DNA of 33,443 bases from Pseudomonadota bacterium (GTDB lineage: Bacteria > Pseudomonadota > Alphaproteobacteria > UBA828): positions 1 through 33,443 of the forward strand of contig JAQBTG010000040.1 of assembly GCA_027624955.1 (NCBI GenBank), given 5' to 3'. The notes under the pieces were generated by a model that did no database searches, was not told where the DNA came from, and saw only the letters and a program-made list of their open reading frames with translations. Within the stretch, counting starts at the first letter, position 1. Each line of letters begins with the position of its first letter. Both the position numbers and the translations under genes were made by a program. Below, one piece after another: positions 29,879 to 33,443 of the stretch.

Positions 29879-31012
29879 GTGGGCGGGCAGGCTGGCAGTG
29901 CGGCGCAAGGCGCCCAACAGCAACAGCCGGCAAAGCAACAAGCCAATCAGGCCGCGCAGGCGCAGGCCAAGCAGGGCAAGATCGAAATCATGGCGTCGCG
30001 CCAATTTACCAATTGGTTGGCCGATCAAAACGCGAGCATCGCGTTTACCACCTATCAGGTGGGTAAGGTTTTCCTTCTTGGCCTGCGCGAAGATAGAAAG
30101 ATTTCACTGTACGAGCGCACGTTCAATCGCTGCATGGGCCTCTACGCGGATCAGAATTCGATGTATTTGAGTTCGCTCTACCAGATTTGGCAGTTTCAGA
30201 ATGTCCTGGCACCCGGACAAAAGCGCGATGGATTTGACCGGCTCTGCGTGCCTCAGGTCTCCTACATCACTGGCGACATCGATGTTCACGACATCGCCAT
30301 CGACAAGCACGGCCGAATCATTTTTGTGAACACATTGTTTTGCTGCCTCGCGACGGTCAGCCATACGCACAGTTTCGCACCGATCTGGCGGCCGAAATAC
30401 ATTTCCAAACTGGCGGCGGAGGATCGTTGCCATATGAACGGCATGGCGATGGAGAACGGCTCGCCAAAATATGTGACTTCGGTCGGTATGTCGGATGCTG
30501 CCGATGGCTGGCGCGAGCATCGCGCGAGCGGCGGCGTGATCGTCGATGTCGAAAGCAATGAAGTGGTCATGACCGGCCTCTCTATGCCCCATTCGCCGCG
30601 CATGCATGAGGGCAAACTTTATGTGCTCAACTCAGGCACCGGCTATTTCGGTACCATCGATGTGGACAAGGGCAAGTTCGAACCTATCGCGTTTTGCCCG
30701 GGGTATATGCGCGGCCTTGCGTTCATTAATGGCTTTGCCATTATTGGCATGTCGAAATGCCGCGAGAATCGGACCTTCTCGGGCCTCGATCTCGATGACA
30801 ATCTGACCAAGCGTAAGGCGGAAGCACGCTGCGGCGTATTCGTCGTGGATCTGAGCACCGGCGATCTGGTGCAATGGGTACGCCTCGAAGGCGCTGTCTC
30901 TGAAATGTATGATGTTTCCGTCATTCCTGGAGTCGTTCGTCCGATGGCGTTGGGCCTGCGCCAGGAAGCGATTCGCCGCACTATCTCGATTGGAGATCCG
31001 GTAAGTTTGTAA
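29879..31012 (+). CDS. TIGR03032-family protein
   Basis: A 377-residue frame from GTG 29879; the start is uncertain. Residues 40-377 match the conserved TIGR03032 pattern: FTTYQVGKVFLLG, YERTFNRCMGL, GDIDVHDIAID, SFAPIWRPKYISKLAAEDRCHMNG, MPHSPRMHEGKLYVLNSGTGYFG, and SEMYDVSVIPGVVRP. The many short strand motifs suggest a beta-propeller. The first 35 residues are low-complexity Gln/Ala and poorly conserved. ATG 29990 (MASRQF) keeps the whole conserved part and may be the true start. Function of the family is unknown. The stretch 29600-29797 between this and the divergent thioesterase gene shows no other gene. Confidence 0.85.
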   Translation: MGGQAGSAAQGAQQQQPAKQQANQAAQAQAKQGKIEIMASRQFTNWLADQNASIAFTTYQVGKVFLLGLREDRKISLYERTFNRCMGLYADQNSMYLSSLYQIWQFQNVLAPGQKRDGFDRLCVPQVSYITGDIDVHDIAIDKHGRIIFVNTLFCCLATVSHTHSFAPIWRPKYISKLAAEDRCHMNGMAMENGSPKYVTSVGMSDAADGWREHRASGGVIVDVESNEVVMTGLSMPHSPRMHEGKLYVLNSGTGYFGTIDVDKGKFEPIAFCPGYMRGLAFINGFAIIGMSKCRENRTFSGLDLDDNLTKRKAEARCGVFVVDLSTGDLVQWVRLEGAVSEMYDVSVIPGVVRPMALGLRQEAIRRTISIGDPVSL

Positions 31013-31027
31013 AACCGGGACGGCGGC

Positions 31028-32011
31028 ATGGCCACGGTCCTCGTCACTGGCGGAGCGGGATATATAGGCAGCCACGCGTGTAAGGCGCTTGCCGCCGGAG
31101 GGCATTTGCCAGTCGTTTACGACAATCTCGAAAACGGCAATGAATGGGCCGTCCAATGGGGACCATTCGAGAAGGGCGATATAAGGGAGCGTTCGCACCT
31201 CGATGAGGTGTTTGCTCGACACAGGCCCGATGCGGTGATGCATTTCGCCGGCTATATAGAAGTTGGTGAATCGGTGCGCCAGCCGTTGCGTTTTTACCGC
31301 AACAACGTCGTCGGCAGTCTCGTTCTATTGGAAGCGATGCAGGCCGCCTCGGTCAGGCATATCGTCTTTTCAAGCACCTGTGCGGTGTACGGCGCACCCG
31401 ATGTGACACCGATCAGCGAAACCACGCTTTTCGCGCCGATCAGTCCCTATGCGCGCAGTAAGTTGGCAGTGGAGTATATGCTCGAGGATTGCCGCACCGC
31501 GCATGGTCTAAGCTATGCCGCGTTGCGCTATTTCAACGCCGCAGGGGCCGACCCTGAAGGGCGCATTGGCGAAAGCCATTCGCCCGAGACACATGTGCTT
31601 CCGATTCTCATAGACACGGCGCTCGGCAGGCGCACGCATTTTTCCATCTTCGGCAACGATTATCCCACACCCGACGGCACCGCCATCCGGGACTATGTTC
31701 ATGTGGATGACCTCGCCTCCGCTCATCTATTGGCGCTGGAGCATTTGCTCGCGGCCGACGATGCTTTGGTGCTCAATCTCGGCACCGGCACGGGCTGTTC
31801 GGTGCGTGAACTAGTGGATGCGGTCGCCCGCATCACCGGAATCAACATCCCGGTGAGGGAAGAAGCGCGCCGCCCAGGCGATCCGCCGACCCTCGTCGCT
31901 GATCCCACCCGCATCAATAAAATACTCGGTTGGCGCCCGGCCTATACCGACATCGAAGCCATTATCGCAACCGCCTGGAAATGGCACGCCGAAACGAACG
32001 CCGACGCTTAG
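31028..32011 (+). CDS. galE: UDP-glucose 4-epimerase
   Basis: A 327-residue short-chain dehydrogenase/reductase epimerase. The NAD loop is VTGGAGYIGSH (residues 6-16), MHFAGYIEVGESV follows, SSTCAVYG (115-122) carries the conserved Ser/Thr, and the catalytic YxxxK is Y141/K145. RYFNAAGADPEGRIGE is the GalE substrate signature, and GTAIRDYVHVDDLA is also typical. It interconverts UDP-glucose and UDP-galactose for sugar catabolism or surface polysaccharides. Starts 15 bases after the TIGR03032 stop. It converges on a glycosyltransferase gene, so a surface-glycan role is plausible. Confidence 0.94.
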   Translation: MATVLVTGGAGYIGSHACKALAAGGHLPVVYDNLENGNEWAVQWGPFEKGDIRERSHLDEVFARHRPDAVMHFAGYIEVGESVRQPLRFYRNNVVGSLVLLEAMQAASVRHIVFSSTCAVYGAPDVTPISETTLFAPISPYARSKLAVEYMLEDCRTAHGLSYAALRYFNAAGADPEGRIGESHSPETHVLPILIDTALGRRTHFSIFGNDYPTPDGTAIRDYVHVDDLASAHLLALEHLLAADDALVLNLGTGTGCSVRELVDAVARITGINIPVREEARRPGDPPTLVADPTRINKILGWRPAYTDIEAIIATAWKWHAETNADA

Positions 32012-32027
32012 CAAGCGCGCATACTCT

Positions 32028-33215
32028 TCATTCATATTCGGCGATGGTCTGTTTATAGACTTCCATTAAGCGGCTGTAGTTGGCCTCCGGTGTGTAGAGC
32101 GTTTCATATTGGCGCCGTGCGTTTTGGCCCATACGCTCCATGTCTTCGGGGTGCGCTGCCGCCCAGGCCACTGCTTCGGCCAGCGCCTGGGGATCACCGG
32201 GCGCGAAATGAAGGCCCGTCTCACCATGCGTGATAACGTCCTCCGCCGCGCCGAGCTTGGCCGCGACGATCGGCAGGCCGGCGGCAAATGCTTCGATAAA
32301 GGTGAGTGGAAAACATTCGTACCAGATGGAGGAAAAAACTAGGAAACTGGCGCGTCGCATCTCGCGATAGACCGCTTCGGCGTCGAGCAGGCCGAGGTGC
32401 GTGACGCCATATTTCTCAGCATCTACAACGAGATTGAGGAGCGGCCCGGAGCCCGCTACCTTGAGCGGCGTCGGAATGTTCCGCCAGGCATCCATGAGGA
32501 CTGCAATTCCTTTCCACGGAAGTAAATGGCCGACGAACAACGCGCCCGAACGTGCGCTGTCGGCCATCTCAACATCCGCTGCGGCTTGCCATTCCGGCTC
32601 GGGCGGATAGGAGAAATTGGGCTTCACCGACATGCGTTTTTCGCTGTAGCCGCCCTCGACATATTTGCGTTTGCCAAATTCTGTCAGCGCTATGAAGCGG
32701 TCCACTTTGGTTTGCCAGGTCTTGCGTTTGCGGTGATATGCAATGGTGCGTGAAATCGGCAGAGTTTTAAGGGCCGAATCCTCATAGCAGCGGTGCAGCA
32801 CGCCGAGATAGGGCGAGCCATGCATGCAGTCCTCGCATACACGTCCCTCCCGCATAAACGTGGCATTGGCGCAAATACCGCGGAAATTGTGCAGCGTCTG
32901 AACCGACGGCGTGCGCGCCTTGCGGCAAGTGTCGAAGATGGCGGGCGTCAGTACATAGTGAAAATTATGAACGTGAACGATATCCGGATGGTAGGTGGCT
33001 ATGGCCTGCGCCACTCTGCGGGCGCCGTCTTTCGAATAGGGCATGCGAAGGGCGGCGCGGAACTTGTCCAGACCCTTTCCGATTTCGTCATTATGCGCGG
33101 TGAATTGATGAACCTCGTGGCCGTGCGTACGCAATAGACGGGACTCATTGTCCATCACCCGGTCCTCGCCGCCGCGTCCGCCCTGATATCTGTTGTGGAC
33201 CTGAAGAATGCGCAT
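32028..33215 (-). CDS. Glycosyltransferase family 4
   Basis: A 395-residue GT-B glycosyltransferase with AGGAG ten bases upstream. The N-domain opens MRILQVHNRYQGGRGGEDRV and contains HPDIVHVHNFHYVLTP; the C-domain shows FVGHLLPWKGI and the nucleotide-sugar E-x7-E motif in YECFPLTFIEAFAAG. A Cys-rich insert, around residues 114-142 (CANATF, CEDCMHG, HRCYED), could bind metal and is seen in some GT4 groups. It likely adds a sugar to a lipid or polysaccharide intermediate at the membrane. Sugar and acceptor are unknown. It converges with galE (16-base gap). Confidence 0.9.
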   Translation of the reverse strand: MRILQVHNRYQGGRGGEDRVMDNESRLLRTHGHEVHQFTAHNDEIGKGLDKFRAALRMPYSKDGARRVAQAIATYHPDIVHVHNFHYVLTPAIFDTCRKARTPSVQTLHNFRGICANATFMREGRVCEDCMHGSPYLGVLHRCYEDSALKTLPISRTIAYHRKRKTWQTKVDRFIALTEFGKRKYVEGGYSEKRMSVKPNFSYPPEPEWQAAADVEMADSARSGALFVGHLLPWKGIAVLMDAWRNIPTPLKVAGSGPLLNLVVDAEKYGVTHLGLLDAEAVYREMRRASFLVFSSIWYECFPLTFIEAFAAGLPIVAAKLGAAEDVITHGETGLHFAPGDPQALAEAVAWAAAHPEDMERMGQNARRQYETLYTPEANYSRLMEVYKQTIAEYE

Positions 33216-33443
33216 GCCGACACGGCTCCTATCGCCTCGCGGGCGCTCTTACCGCGGCTGATCTTTGCCGGCAGTAGATAAACCAAGCCGATGGCGATAC
33301 CAACGGCAACAATCAGAATGGCGGCACGATGGCGCGCGAGACGCCTCGCCCGTAATTACTCTGCGTCGTGGTGAAAGGCACCACATTGAATGTTAAACCG
33401 CCCATCACCAAAGGCTTGAAGAGGCAGGGGGTTGCGCCAATTC

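Noticed and set aside
33063-33074. TTGTCCAGACCC resembling the regulon palindrome
   Set aside because: It lies inside the glycosyltransferase coding sequence, matches only one arm well, and is probably chance.
33216-33443. Open stretches at the right edge, including a hydrophobic segment upstream of the glycosyltransferase on the minus strand
   Set aside because: No start codon with a ribosome site, no recognisable domain, and a different frame from the glycosyltransferase. A partial gene entering from beyond the window cannot be excluded.

Overview
This is a moderately GC-rich bacterial segment packed with catabolic enzymes and uptake genes. Gene content (paired CaiB/BaiF CoA-transferases, paired MmgE/PrpD proteins, HyuA/HyuB, an amidase with a tiny partner, PotABCD-type uptake, three isochorismatase-fold amidohydrolases, two EamA transporters) resembles metabolically versatile, often marine, Alphaproteobacteria of the Rhodospirillales kind. 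That placement is inferred from gene content only. I see no rRNA, tRNA, phage genes, transposase, integrase or CRISPR array.

Layout. Positions 1-1273 (minus) hold an NTF2-like protein followed by two tandem isochorismatase-fold hydrolases, the last cut by the window edge. Positions 1594-7402 (plus) hold an EamA exporter, a TetR regulator flanked by two copies of a GGACC/GGTCC palindrome, an SRPBCC protein, a second EamA exporter, an APH-type phosphotransferase and an MmgE/PrpD protein. Positions 7399-9813 (minus) are an acyl-CoA dehydrogenase and CaiB/BaiF pair. Positions 10215-18671 (plus) are a polyamine/spermidine-type ABC transporter (ATPase, Tat-exported binding protein, two permeases) followed by hydantoinase/oxoprolinase subunits A and B, closed by a strong terminator. 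Positions 18757-21310 (minus) are an AtzG-like small protein, an amidase and an isocitrate-lyase-superfamily lyase. Positions 21407-23543 (plus) are a second MmgE/PrpD protein and a divergent YrdC/Sua5-domain protein. Positions 23563-25728 (minus) are a CaiB/BaiF transferase and an HMG-CoA-lyase-like enzyme. Position 25882 begins a third isochorismatase-fold hydrolase (plus). Positions 26533-29599 (minus) run thioesterase, class IV (R)-amine-type transaminase, carboxymuconolactone-decarboxylase-like protein, 3-hydroxyisobutyrate-dehydrogenase-like reductase and a 95-residue unknown. The right end (29798-33215) looks unrelated: a TIGR03032 protein with an in-frame stop near its N-terminus, a UDP-glucose 4-epimerase and a GT4 glycosyltransferase.

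How it may work together (inference). Several transcription units between 8641 and 26517 diverge from three intergenic hubs (9814-10214, 21311-21406, 25729-25881). Each hub carries TTGTCCGGACAA or a degenerate version of it. This suggests one regulon, probably under a GntR-type repressor encoded elsewhere. A plausible programme is import of a small nitrogenous compound by the ABC system, opening of a cyclic amide or ureide by HyuA/HyuB, removal of amide or carbamoyl nitrogen by the amidase/AtzG pair and the isochorismatase-fold hydrolases, then CoA activation, oxidation and C-C cleavage of the carbon skeleton by the CaiB, acyl-CoA dehydrogenase, HMG-CoA-lyase-like and isocitrate-lyase-like enzymes. 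The substrate cannot be named from sequence alone.
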